64,000 nt of DNA from Pseudomonas fluorescens (GTDB lineage Bacteria; Pseudomonadota; Gammaproteobacteria; Pseudomonadales; Pseudomonadaceae), in the NCBI RefSeq assembly GCF_900636825.1, contig NZ_LR134318.1:839501-903500 (forward strand), in the 5' to 3' direction. Shown here piece after piece: positions 16,232-23,339 of this stretch; within the stretch, counting starts at the first letter, position 1; each line of letters opens with the position of its first letter. The notes under the pieces are model-generated. The model had not been told where the DNA came from and searched no databases. It saw only the letters and a program-made list of their open reading frames with translations. The translations under genes and the position numbers were made by a program.

Positions 16232-17218
16232 ATGCGCCTTCCACATTTCATTCTGGGAATTTCGCTCCTCTTTGCTTCTGCCGTCTCCATGGCCACAGAT
16301 GATGATATGCAGGGGAGCTTTCACGGCGAAGTTTCCGATGGATCGGAGTTGGTCAAATACAACAGATTCATTGAGCGAATGAAGGACTGGGGATTATGGG
16401 TAGTAATTAGCAACTATTCCGACCCTGGAAAGCTCATACCTTTTGATACCTACGCTGCCACTCGAGACATGTTTATTGACATGATTGAAGAGAATGGTGG
16501 CGATAAAATTCCTAGGTATCGTGACGGTCATCTCAAACTGAATGGACTGTCTGATTATCGGGTTTATGCAAATAAGCTGATGTCTGATAGCGCTTTTGTT
16601 GCCTCTCCAGAAAGTTGTGGAGTCGCGGTAACCTATGTCCTTCCAGAGGCGGTGGCAGGAATGCTATCCGCAAAGCGCCCTAAATATGTAGAGCCGTCTG
16701 TTCAAGCGCTGTCTTCTACCGAGCAGATCATTAGTCGTGGCAAGGATTTACAATTCATGTCGAAATTGTGCGCTGCGCAAGGGGCGAAATTTACTAGTGA
16801 TCTCAGAGCTTTTTTCGCAAACCTTAATTCAGGTATTGACAGTATTGTTTCCGACGCTGATAAAACGCACGCCGCATATGTTGCTTCCCTTCCTCCGCCT
16901 CCGCCACCTGCTTTCTACACGGCAACCATTACGTGCGGTATGAATGGACAAAACTACAATGTAGTAGCTTGCTTCAAAGATTCAGATCTGAAAATCACGA
17001 CTGCTGAAGGAGGGAAGCTATATAAGCTTTATAACCTCCAGCAGGCAGGAGTAATTGACCAGCAAGGCCTGCATATTTCTTTGCCTGAGCACTTTCAGCT
17101 GAGCGCTCAAAACAGCCAAAAAACACTCGTTCTATCTGTTTCGATCAAAGATTCCATTGGTAAAGTTATCTATTCAGATCAACAAGGGCAATGGGGCGTA
17201 GTGTCTGTTAAGAACTAG
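16232..17218 (+). CDS. exported protein of unknown function at the prophage left end
   Basis: 328 residues from ATG 16232, which has AAGGGA 5 bases upstream and starts a signal peptide (MRLPHFILGISLLFASAVSM, cut before ATDDD). Longer frames run into attL and are not credible. Features are a proline-rich patch SLPPPPPPAF near 225 and two Cys in the last third. No domain recognised. It lies between attL and the integrase, convergent with the latter and overlapping it by 11 bases. This is a typical site for a lysogeny-expressed cargo gene. AT-richer than its neighbours, which suggests separate acquisition. Confidence 0.7.
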   Translation: MRLPHFILGISLLFASAVSMATDDDMQGSFHGEVSDGSELVKYNRFIERMKDWGLWVVISNYSDPGKLIPFDTYAATRDMFIDMIEENGGDKIPRYRDGHLKLNGLSDYRVYANKLMSDSAFVASPESCGVAVTYVLPEAVAGMLSAKRPKYVEPSVQALSSTEQIISRGKDLQFMSKLCAAQGAKFTSDLRAFFANLNSGIDSIVSDADKTHAAYVASLPPPPPPAFYTATITCGMNGQNYNVVACFKDSDLKITTAEGGKLYKLYNLQQAGVIDQQGLHISLPEHFQLSAQNSQKTLVLSVSIKDSIGKVIYSDQQGQWGVVSVKN

Positions 17219-18401
17219 ATTTTATGTCAAGTAGAGCGCTCGCCTCCGGGCGTTCTACCTTGCTCCAGATCAGTTCCGCCTTCCCTCCAGCATTTGTATC
17301 CGCTGAAGGCATCCACCTGCCATATACCCGGGCGATCATGGTCCAATCAGTATGCCCCATCTGCTTGGCCACCCACATTGGGTGCTCGCCGGCCGATAAC
17401 ATCATTGATGCGTAGGTGTGCCGAGTCTGATAAGGCCGCCGGTACCTGACGCCTGCCTTCTTCATCGCCGGCACCCACATCGTTTTCCGGATCGGCCCGT
17501 CACCCGCCCAGCGTTCAAGCGTGCGCGGGTTTTGAAACACCTCGGCATCTGCGAGAAAAGTGTGCGCCTTCTGCGCCTTCAGCGCTTCCATCGCAGGACG
17601 AAGCAGTTTCACGCTACGCCTACCTGCCGCGGTCTTCGTCGTCTCGGCCTTTCCTTTTCCAGCCTGGGTCATTGCGCGGCTCACCATGACCTCCTCCCGC
17701 AGCCAATCAATATCGCCCCAGTCCAACGCGACGAGCTCGCTGGTGCGCAGGCCGGTCCATAAGGCGAACTGCATCATGTTGCGAGCCTGGCCGGTGAGGG
17801 CGCCCAGCACCGCCTGCTGCTCCTCCGGACTGAACGGGTCGACGTCATCCTCCTTTGGCGGCGCTGCCTTGCGCGTATAAGTCCAACCCGCCAATGGGTT
17901 CTGCTCGATCAGTTCCTCCTCAGTCGCATCGTTTAGCGCGGAGCGGAGACAGCTCTGGATATTGCTCAACGTCTTGTTGCTCACCTCCAGTGTGTCCAGC
18001 CAGTCCCTCACAGCCTTCCGCTTCAGGTCCACCAGCATGGTGTCGCCCAGGGCGGGGATCAGGCGGAGGGTGACCAGCTTTCGATAGCCATCGAACGTGC
18101 TGCTGGCGACGTGCTTCTTCTTCGCCTCGAGCCACCTGGTCAAAAAGCCGTTCATGGTTTCGCGCGACGCCTCGGGCGCGAACTTCGCCGCCCGGGCCGA
18201 GCCAGGGAAGGTTACCGAGTAGTCGAAGGTGCCGATCGATATCGCATGCTCGATCGCGGCCTTGTGCTGCTCGGCTTTCTTCAGATTAGTGGCGGTGGGC
18301 TTGAGCGTGATCCGCTCGCGGCACCGGACGCCCCGATACATGAACGTGATTTCGATGCTCGAATCGGAGACTGCCCGAACTCCCCGCCCGCCTCTACCCA
18401 T
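17208..18401 (-). CDS. int: prophage tyrosine integrase
   Basis: 397 residues. An N-terminal arm-binding domain (SDSSIEITFMYRGVRCRERI, DUF3596-like) precedes a SAM-like core domain and a C-terminal catalytic domain. Catalytic residues visible: Arg in TGLRTSELVAL, His-x-x-(Tyr) in YQTRHTYASMML, His in QMGHTDWTM, and Tyr in ARVYGRW. It should recombine attP with the tmRNA 3' end. It is the last gene of a minus-strand operon, overlapping the excisionase-like gene by about 120 bases. Confidence 0.93.
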   Translation of the reverse strand: MGRGGRGVRAVSDSSIEITFMYRGVRCRERITLKPTATNLKKAEQHKAAIEHAISIGTFDYSVTFPGSARAAKFAPEASRETMNGFLTRWLEAKKKHVASSTFDGYRKLVTLRLIPALGDTMLVDLKRKAVRDWLDTLEVSNKTLSNIQSCLRSALNDATEEELIEQNPLAGWTYTRKAAPPKEDDVDPFSPEEQQAVLGALTGQARNMMQFALWTGLRTSELVALDWGDIDWLREEVMVSRAMTQAGKGKAETTKTAAGRRSVKLLRPAMEALKAQKAHTFLADAEVFQNPRTLERWAGDGPIRKTMWVPAMKKAGVRYRRPYQTRHTYASMMLSAGEHPMWVAKQMGHTDWTMIARVYGRWMPSADTNAGGKAELIWSKVERPEASALLDIKSSS

Positions 18402-18556
18402 GACTCATATCCTTCTATGTCGAGAAGCGTCCGGCCATCCGGCGCTTTGATCCATATCTCACCGAGCCGCCAGATCCCGTCACGGATCTTTGAGCGGATC
18501 GCGTCTTCTGTGTAGCCAGACTCGCTGGCAAATTTCCTGACGGTCACGTAGCGCAT
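18281..18556 (-). CDS. excisionase-like protein
   Basis: 91 residues from Met 18556 (MRYVTVRKFASESGYTEDAI). The N-terminal half is a winged-helix/MerR-like excisionase fold: a helix-turn-helix followed by WRLGEIWIKAPDGRTLLDIEGYESWVE. The C-terminal third overlaps the integrase start in another frame and is low-complexity (Ser/Arg). Location directly before int supports control of integration direction. Confidence 0.75.
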   Translation of the reverse strand: MRYVTVRKFASESGYTEDAIRSKIRDGIWRLGEIWIKAPDGRTLLDIEGYESWVEAGGEFGQSPIRASKSRSCIGASGAASGSRSSPPPLI

Positions 18557-18560
18557 AGCT

Positions 18561-18821
18561 TCACCGCTTATCGTGTCGCGACACGTTTTCATTATCCGTG
18601 AGTGGTGTCGCGACCTTCACATACAGCCCGCCGTGCTCAACGCAAAACGCTTCCTCCAGGCGCAGCACCGCCTTTAGCCTGGGTTGGCACTTGCCGGCCT
18701 CGTACTTACAAATCATGGACGAAGTTGTCCCGACGTTTTCAGCAAGGTCGCGTTGGGTGGTGCCGGCCCGCGCTCTGAGTAGCGCCAGCTTTTCACCATC
18801 GAATATGGGCTTGGTATTCAT
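18561..18821 (-). CDS. XRE-family HTH regulator
   Basis: 86 residues. A single Cro/C1-type helix-turn-helix, LALLRARAGTTQRDLAENVG and TSSMICKYEAGKCQPRLKAV. Starts on the stop of the upstream ORF (ATGA) and ends 5 bases before the excisionase-like gene, so it probably tunes the integration module. Target unknown. Confidence 0.8.
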   Translation of the reverse strand: MNTKPIFDGEKLALLRARAGTTQRDLAENVGTTSSMICKYEAGKCQPRLKAVLRLEEAFCVEHGGLYVKVATPLTDNENVSRHDKR

Positions 18822-19027
18822 ACGCGGCCACCTGCAATCACTGCCATCAACGCACCGGTGCGCCCGTGAAGCTTGCCACCGGCCTCGTTCAAGAACCGCT
18901 CGGTCGCGCTGGTGATCGCCTCATGATTGGCAAGGCCTCGCTGATCGGGATCGGTCACACGCGCGGCGTCGCGACGGCTGTACAGCCCTACTAAAACGTT
19001 ACACCTGTAACGTTTGTAAGAATCCAT
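18818..19027 (-). CDS. small hypothetical phage protein
   Basis: 69 residues from Met 19027 (MDSYKRYRCNVLVGLYSRRD). The much longer frame to 19402 is antisense to a better plus-strand gene, so the short start is used. Couples to the XRE gene through ATGA. Its codons 3-9 contain a perfect palindrome (18995-19014). No family recognised. Confidence 0.5.
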   Translation of the reverse strand: MDSYKRYRCNVLVGLYSRRDAARVTDPDQRGLANHEAITSATERFLNEAGGKLHGRTGALMAVIAGGRV

Positions 19028-19108
19028 TGACGTCCCAATAGACTGGAGGTATCTACAGCTTCTGTTTTTGCGGTCAACAATCTCTCGTAAACAAGGAGTG
19101 CGACGAAA

Positions 19109-19441
19109 ATGCCTCATCGCGGATCGACATTTTGGATGTGGGCGGATTGCGAGCTTCACCACAGAACGCACAGTGAGGTCTTGGATGGCGGAATCGTCAT
19201 AGATGTCCAAGTCCGCCTTTCCCGCAAAGGAGCTACTCAGTTGTTTGTCGGTGTTTACTCCGAGGACCTGAAGATCATTCACGAAGAGGCGTACACCGAA
19301 CGCCCTGGCGAAACCATGACCACCGCGCTTTTGTGGGGAGTGGGTAAAGCCAGGAGTGTGGCAGCGGATGCGGTTGCGCTTAGCGGTCATCGGCTCATTC
19401 ATGCGAACGCTCCTGCGAGTCGGCGGCTACGCGCAACTTAA
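19109..19441 (+). CDS. small hypothetical phage protein
   Basis: 110 residues, preceded by AAGGAG. Beta-rich N-terminal half (FWMWADCELHHRTHSEVLDG), then VQVRLSRKGATQLFVGVYSEDL and GVGKARSVAADAVAL. It is the only plus-strand gene inside the minus-strand lysogeny operon, divergent from 19027 and overlapping 19395-19607 tail to tail. No function recognised. Confidence 0.6.
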   Translation: MPHRGSTFWMWADCELHHRTHSEVLDGGIVIDVQVRLSRKGATQLFVGVYSEDLKIIHEEAYTERPGETMTTALLWGVGKARSVAADAVALSGHRLIHANAPASRRLRAT

Positions 19442-19607
19442 AATTGATGCCACAGGCCTGCGCTAGGCGCCCCAGCTCGCTGACTGTGGTGCTGGGCTCT
19501 TGAAGGGCCTGGCCGAAACGAACGAGGCGGGCGCCCAAGCTTGCAAACTCGTTGCCCCCGGTGACGCTCTCACGGTCGCGTTCCAGGAAACTGTTCGGGC
19601 TGTTCAT
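19395..19607 (-). CDS. small hypothetical phage protein
   Basis: 70 residues ([20 protein letters not shown]...). Predicted helical, with a possible HTH-like segment TTVSELGRLAQACGINFKLR. Overlaps the upstream gene by 4 bases. Similar-looking short proteins are common in Pseudomonas lysogeny regions. Confidence 0.55.
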   Translation of the reverse strand: MNSPNSFLERDRESVTGGNEFASLGARLVRFGQALQEPSTTVSELGRLAQACGINFKLRVAADSQERSHE

Positions 19608-19870
19608 AGATTGAACCTCTCATCCTGTGGGAGCGGAATGGCCACCGAAAGCCCTTTCTCAGTCACTGAACTGGCCTGAGACGCCCGGCCTGTTTCACGC
19701 TCGGCAGTTCCGTTCTGTGGGAGCGAACTATCCGGCAGGCAGCTGATGCCGGTGTTGTTCAATATCCAGCAGGTAACGCCGCGTGCGCTGTCGTGCCGGA
19801 CGCTGATGACTTGCTCGCTGGCGCTGGCTTGGCCGGCAATCAGCAGGGCGGCGATGATCATTGCTCGCAT
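19604..19870 (-). CDS. small exported protein
   Basis: 88 residues with a signal peptide ([17 protein letters not shown] cut before SEQ). The mature part holds two Cys ([17 protein letters not shown]) that could form a disulfide. Overlaps csrA by 13 bases, so the two are coupled. Role unknown; perhaps a surface or periplasmic lysogeny protein. Confidence 0.6.
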   Translation of the reverse strand: MRAMIIAALLIAGQASASEQVISVRHDSARGVTCWILNNTGISCLPDSSLPQNGTAERETGRASQASSVTEKGLSVAIPLPQDERFNL

Positions 19871-20238
19871 GGGGTGCTCTCCATGAGATTGCCGGCCGAG
19901 TACCCGAATACTTCTGCCTCGGTGCCCAAGGCTTTTTCACGGAAAGGCAAGTGTTCGAGCAGGGCTTTCGCTTCGCTCAGGCTCGGCAGCTTGAACACGA
20001 CCGTGAGGAAGGCCGGCTCGGCGTTGACCATCCGGACGCGATCGTCGATGTGCATCGGCTGTTGATCCTTCGGGATGCCTGCCTGAATGCGTTGGTGAAT
20101 TTCCTCACGGTGCACGGCGACCGACTCCGGCGCGGATATACCGATGCGCGCCTGCTGGCCTGTGATGCCCAAAACAGTGACGCTGACGTCATTGCCAATA
20201 CGGATCGTCTCGCCAGATCGGCGGGTAAGAATCAACAT
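19858..20238 (-). CDS. csrA: phage CsrA/RsmA-like RNA-binding regulator with C-terminal extension
   Basis: 126 residues from Met 20238, preceded by AGGAGCAGGACC. The first 54 or so are a standard Csr[21 protein letters not shown] and [19 protein letters not shown]. Leu4 and the VAVHREEI arginine needed for GGA binding in the family are present. Chromosomal CsrA/RsmA is about 60 residues; here about 70 extra follow, including [20 protein letters not shown], of unknown fold. Probably represses translation of target mRNAs, phage or host. Confidence 0.85.
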   Translation of the reverse strand: MLILTRRSGETIRIGNDVSVTVLGITGQQARIGISAPESVAVHREEIHQRIQAGIPKDQQPMHIDDRVRMVNAEPAFLTVVFKLPSLSEAKALLEHLPFREKALGTEAEVFGYSAGNLMESTPCEQ

Positions 20239-20325
20239 GGTCCTGCTCCTTTGAGTTGGGAGAAGCTTTCTCAAGGCCGAGCGAATCCCGGCCGCGGTGT
20301 TGGCTTTCGCGAAAATCAGGTTGGG

Positions 20326-20706
20326 TTAAGCGGTGAGGGCAACCTCGATGCGGCGCACGGCCACGCGGGTTTCAATGCGGCGCTCGCCTGGGCGGCGGAT
20401 GCGCCCAAACTGTTCGGTGTTAGCTTGCTGGGCAGTCATCACCAAGCACAGCAGGACCACGAGGGGCGCGATGATCTGGCGCTTGAATGCCTCCAGCACA
20501 AGGCCGCGCATCGTCTTGACACCAAGCTTGAAGCGGGCGCTTTCAAGACGTTTTTCAGCGGTGGCTGGACTGATACTCATTGCACGACCAATTTGCTTCA
20601 CCGTCATATCGGCAGCAGCCCACAGGGTGGCTTCAAGCTCCCGAGGAGCCAGGCCCATCTTGAGGTTGCCCTGCCAGTTGCCGGCGGTCAGAGTGCTGGT
20701 GGTCAT
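20326..20706 (-). CDS. LuxR-type HTH protein with a membrane segment
   Basis: 126 residues from Met 20706 (TGGAG 8 bases upstream). Residues 20-80 form a GerE/LuxR helix-turn-helix (LAPRELEATLWAAADMTVKQ, ISPATAEKRLESARFKLGV). Hydrophobic IIAPLVVLLCLVMTA follows and may anchor it, then a basic tail. There is no receiver or autoinducer domain. The gene sits directly behind two CI-type operators, so it should be under repressor control. Confidence 0.7.
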   Translation of the reverse strand: MTTSTLTAGNWQGNLKMGLAPRELEATLWAAADMTVKQIGRAMSISPATAEKRLESARFKLGVKTMRGLVLEAFKRQIIAPLVVLLCLVMTAQQANTEQFGRIRRPGERRIETRVAVRRIEVALTA

Positions 20707-20742
20707 TTCGTGAAGCTCCATGCTGGGTGCGATGGAGTAAAA

Positions 20743-20782
20743 ATTACCAAAGGTAATTATTTATGTAAATACCTTTGGTAAT
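20743..20782. promoter_or_regulatory. operator pair upstream of the LuxR-type gene
   Basis: Two palindromic 15-mers, ATTACCAAAGGTAAT (20743-20757) and AATACCTTTGGTAAT (20768-20782), with centres 25 bases apart. They match the sites in the cI/cro intergenic region. They lie between the cI stop and the LuxR-type start, so they should control the minus-strand operon. Confidence 0.8.
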
Positions 20783-20834
20783 ATTAATTTTTACTGGGCA
20801 AAAAACACCGCTCAACAGCGGCGGCTTTTTGCGA

Positions 20835-21611
20835 CTAGGGTCTGGATACCCTCACACTCCCTCCGCGCCATACCACTCTTCCTATCAAGGGGAGATCGAC
20901 GGCTGCTGAACTCGGGATCACCTCGTCGGGGAATAGCTGCTTGTCCTGGTTGTCGCATCTGAGCGTCCAGTTTCCAGAAATTTGCTGCGCTACCCGCCTG
21001 ACGCTAGTCCTGCCATCAGGCATGCGGACGAGATAGACCTCACCATCCTTTAGGGCCGGCTTGTACGTGTCAATCATGACCACGTCGCCGGACAAAATAT
21101 GTGGGGCCATACTGTCGTCGCCGGCGTAAACGATGTTGAGACTGCTAAACGAAACTCCCATTTCTTGGAGCCAGCCGCGCCTGAACACCATGCCCTCGGT
21201 CAACCCGCGATGTTCGTCGTTCACGTTCGGAACGAAAGAGTTATCGTCTAAATACTGCGGTATCAGGACATATTGCTCGCGTGGGGGGGCATCAATGATG
21301 CGAGCGGCTTTAGCCCAGGTTGTTCGAAATGAGTCTGCGGTGACGCGCGACGACGCAACCATCTCGATGATCGCCGCCAGACGCGGACTGAAGTCAGAAA
21401 CCGGCACATCCAAAATTTTGGCGAATGCAGCCGCGATCTCGGTGTTCAGCGGATTCACACCGTTCAGATAGTGAGAGACAGAGCTTTGGTTGATGCCGAG
21501 TTGCTCAGCCAGTTTTTCCTGAGTCAGCTTCAGCTGTTTCTTTTTGGCTGTGAAAATTGCCTTCAAGCGTAGGCATTCTTCTTTGCGGTCAGCAGGTAAT
21601 GGTTTTTTCAT
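20835..21611 (-). CDS. CI-like phage repressor (XRE HTH plus S24 domain)
   Basis: 258 residues from Met 21611; the longer frame crosses the operators and is rejected. The N-terminal HTH is KLTQEKLAEQLGINQSSVSH (28-47). The C-terminal LexA/CI-type domain has the nucleophile Ser167 in YAGDDSMAP and GDVVMIDTYKP. The position where LexA has its catalytic Lys is Arg205 (RTSVRRVAQQ). Divergent from cro across three operators. It should hold lysogeny, and how it is inactivated is open given Arg205 and the antirepressor encoded downstream. Confidence 0.9.
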   Translation of the reverse strand: MKKPLPADRKEECLRLKAIFTAKKKQLKLTQEKLAEQLGINQSSVSHYLNGVNPLNTEIAAAFAKILDVPVSDFSPRLAAIIEMVASSRVTADSFRTTWAKAARIIDAPPREQYVLIPQYLDDNSFVPNVNDEHRGLTEGMVFRRGWLQEMGVSFSSLNIVYAGDDSMAPHILSGDVVMIDTYKPALKDGEVYLVRMPDGRTSVRRVAQQISGNWTLRCDNQDKQLFPDEVIPSSAAVDLPLIGRVVWRGGSVRVSRP

Positions 21612-21622
21612 CAGTCGATAAT

Positions 21623-21686
21623 ATTCCCATCGGTAATAGTTTAACAAATGCCAAAGGTATTGCTTTGTGAAAATGCCAAAGGTACT
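21623..21686. promoter_or_regulatory. three CI/Cro operators between cI and cro
   Basis: ATTCCCATCGGTAAT (21623-21637), AATGCCAAAGGTATT (21647-21661) and AATGCCAAAGGTACT (21672-21686), with centres 24 and 25 bases apart, as in a lambda-like right operator. They share the core of the pair at 20743-20782. Confidence 0.82.
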
Positions 21687-21717
21687 ATTTTGGCAAAGTT
21701 CTGTTTGGAGATTTGCT

Positions 21718-22008
21718 GTGAAACATACCCAGCTGAAAGATTTCGCGAAGGCTCGCGGCCAGCCAGAGGCAGCGTCTCTTTTGGGAATTACCCAAGGTGC
21801 GCTGAGCAAGGCATTACGCGTGGGCCGCGACGTTTTTGTCATCGAACATGCTGACGGCAGGTTTACCGCTTTTGAAACCAAGAGCTTTCCATCGCGGCTC
21901 AGCTCAAATCCGTGTGTTGCCCCGACCATGAGCCAAAAGATACGCGCCTCATTGCCGCTTGAAGAGTCTGGTGAACCATCTGTTTATCTATCCAGTGCTG
22001 GGCAGTGA
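21718..22008 (+). CDS. cro: Cro-like repressor
   Basis: 96 residues from GTG 21718, with TTGGAG 8 bases upstream; an ATG further up would read through the operators. Starts (V/M)KHTQLKDFAKARGQPEAAS and continues LGITQGALSKALRVGRDVFV, the short HTH plus DGRFTAFETKSFPS ending typical of Pseudomonas phage Cro. First gene of the rightward early operon. Confidence 0.82.
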   Translation: MKHTQLKDFAKARGQPEAASLLGITQGALSKALRVGRDVFVIEHADGRFTAFETKSFPSRLSSNPCVAPTMSQKIRASLPLEESGEPSVYLSSAGQ

Positions 22009-22202
22009 GTATGAAAGTTTTCGCATGCGCTCAGGTCAATGATTCCGCGCATGCGCGGTTTCCTGAGCTATTTGTATGCCGTTACCGCCAAATCGTATGT
22101 GGTTTCAGCCAAATGGCTCTATGCCGAAATTTTCTTTCCTTATCGGGGGTAGTTGCCAAGCACTACCTAGGTAAAGGCAAGAAATTTCGGAGGAATTACA
22201 TA

Positions 22203-22409
22203 ATGGCGCTGGCATGCGTACTCGAAAACTCGCCCCTCCTGAGGCCCTCGATTCATGGGTACCTTACGGATTTACACAATACGGGTGAAAAGGGAAGGCC
22301 CTCGCCAGGGCCTGTTGAGCGACTTCCACTGGTTGGCTTTTGCCTGCCCAATGAAAAGGAATACGGCATGAGCCAGCACGCCCCCGCCAAGTTTTTGCTG
22401 TCCGGCTGA
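22203..22409 (+). CDS. small hypothetical early protein
   Basis: 68 residues, strong GGAGG upstream of ATG 22203. Proline-rich (EKGRPSPGPVERLPLVGF). No family recognised; comparable short frames recur before early operons in Pseudomonas prophages, and it may be a leader. A longer frame from 22005 lacks support. Confidence 0.4.
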   Translation: MALACVLENSPLLRPSIHGYLTDLHNTGEKGRPSPGPVERLPLVGFCLPNEKEYGMSQHAPAKFLLSG

Positions 22410-22425
22410 CTTTTCTCCGGGCAAC

Positions 22426-22478
22426 AAAAAGCCCGCTGTAGGAAGCGGGCTTATCACGCCACTCGGTAGGACGAGTGG
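22426..22478 (+). promoter_or_regulatory. two successive hairpins in the early leader
   Basis: AAGCCCGC / GCGGGCTT (22427-22452) and CCACTCG / CGAGTGG (22459-22478), 30 bases before the next start. The first resembles a terminator stem but has only TT after it. They may form an attenuator or antitermination site. Confidence 0.45.
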
Positions 22479-22507
22479 TTATGTACTTCTTCGTTCTGGA
22501 GAACGAT

Positions 22508-22840
22508 ATGACGCACCCGAAAAATAGCACCGGACATAACCGGATGCAACAGCAGATGCTCACCACGCATTCGAATTTTTACCACCAGAGCGTCAGCGCA
22601 GACGGCATTCACTCGCGTCCTCTTTTTGCTGTTCAGGCCGGGCAAGACTGCGAGGAGGCTTTGAATTCAGCCTCGATGCTGCTCGGGGCGGTCGATGAAA
22701 TTATGACGGCGCTCACTGATGAGGGGATGGAAACGAACGCCATCTTCGGCCTTCGCATGCTGGTTGAGATTTCGAAAGCTCTGGTGGACTCGACCACCAA
22801 TGCCGTGATGCATGCGAAAAGCCAAGGCGGTGCCCAATGA
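22508..22840 (+). CDS. DUF3077-like small protein
   Basis: 110 residues from ATG 22508 (CTGGAG upstream). The block PLFAVQAGQDCEEALNSASM matches the DUF3077 pattern, and a helical C-terminus follows. Function unknown. Overlaps the next gene by 4 bases and opens a chain of coupled early genes up to the replication genes. Confidence 0.65.
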   Translation: MTHPKNSTGHNRMQQQMLTTHSNFYHQSVSADGIHSRPLFAVQAGQDCEEALNSASMLLGAVDEIMTALTDEGMETNAIFGLRMLVEISKALVDSTTNAVMHAKSQGGAQ

Positions 22841-23082
22841 GCGCGCCGGTATCGATCGACGTAATTGAAGCGCAGCGCAACCACCGGGCAGGCCTTGGTG
22901 CTTACCACCTGGCGAAACTGCTTCGCGAAAACCATGGGACGGGCGACACCGCCGAGGAACGCGCGCTTTCACCGAACGAGGAATACGGGGTGCTGCTGGC
23001 GCTTGAGTTCATCACGTACAGCCTGTACTCGACGCTTGAGCAGCAGATGCTTGACGCAGAAGCGGCGGAGGTACGGCCATGA
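22837..23082 (+). CDS. small hypothetical early protein
   Basis: 81 residues, acidic and helical (RENHGTGDTAEERALSPNEE). Coupled by 4-base overlaps on both sides. No domain recognised. Confidence 0.65.
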   Translation: MSAPVSIDVIEAQRNHRAGLGAYHLAKLLRENHGTGDTAEERALSPNEEYGVLLALEFITYSLYSTLEQQMLDAEAAEVRP

Positions 23083-23339
23083 CTTCGATTTCTGTTGATC
23101 GCCTCAAGATTGAGGCCGATGCAATGAGTCAGGCCGGCTACTTCGTTGATGCGCTGGCGAAGTTCATCGGCACCGTGGGCGCTCATGATCCGGAACTCTG
23201 TGACCAGGCGCTGGACGGTTACGTGGTTGGTGGCTTGGCGGCAGGCCTGCGCCTGATCGGCAGCGAGCTGATGAACCGTGGTGATGAGTTCGCCACGCTC
23301 ATTGCCAAGTCCGAGAACGCCGGGGGAGGTGTTCAATGA
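23079..23339 (+). CDS. small hypothetical early protein
   Basis: 86 residues, helical (LDGYVVGGLAAGLRLIGSEL). Its stop overlaps the antirepressor start. No domain recognised. Confidence 0.65.
   Translation: MTSISVDRLKIEADAMSQAGYFVDALAKFIGTVGAHDPELCDQALDGYVVGGLAAGLRLIGSELMNRGDEFATLIAKSENAGGGVQ

Noticed and set aside
19028..19402. Long minus-strand extension of the ORF ending at 18818
   Set aside because: It is antisense to the better supported plus-strand gene at 19109 and lacks a ribosome site.
21612..21929. N-terminal extension of the CI frame
   Set aside because: It would translate through the three operators and the cro start; Met 21611 gives the normal repressor start.
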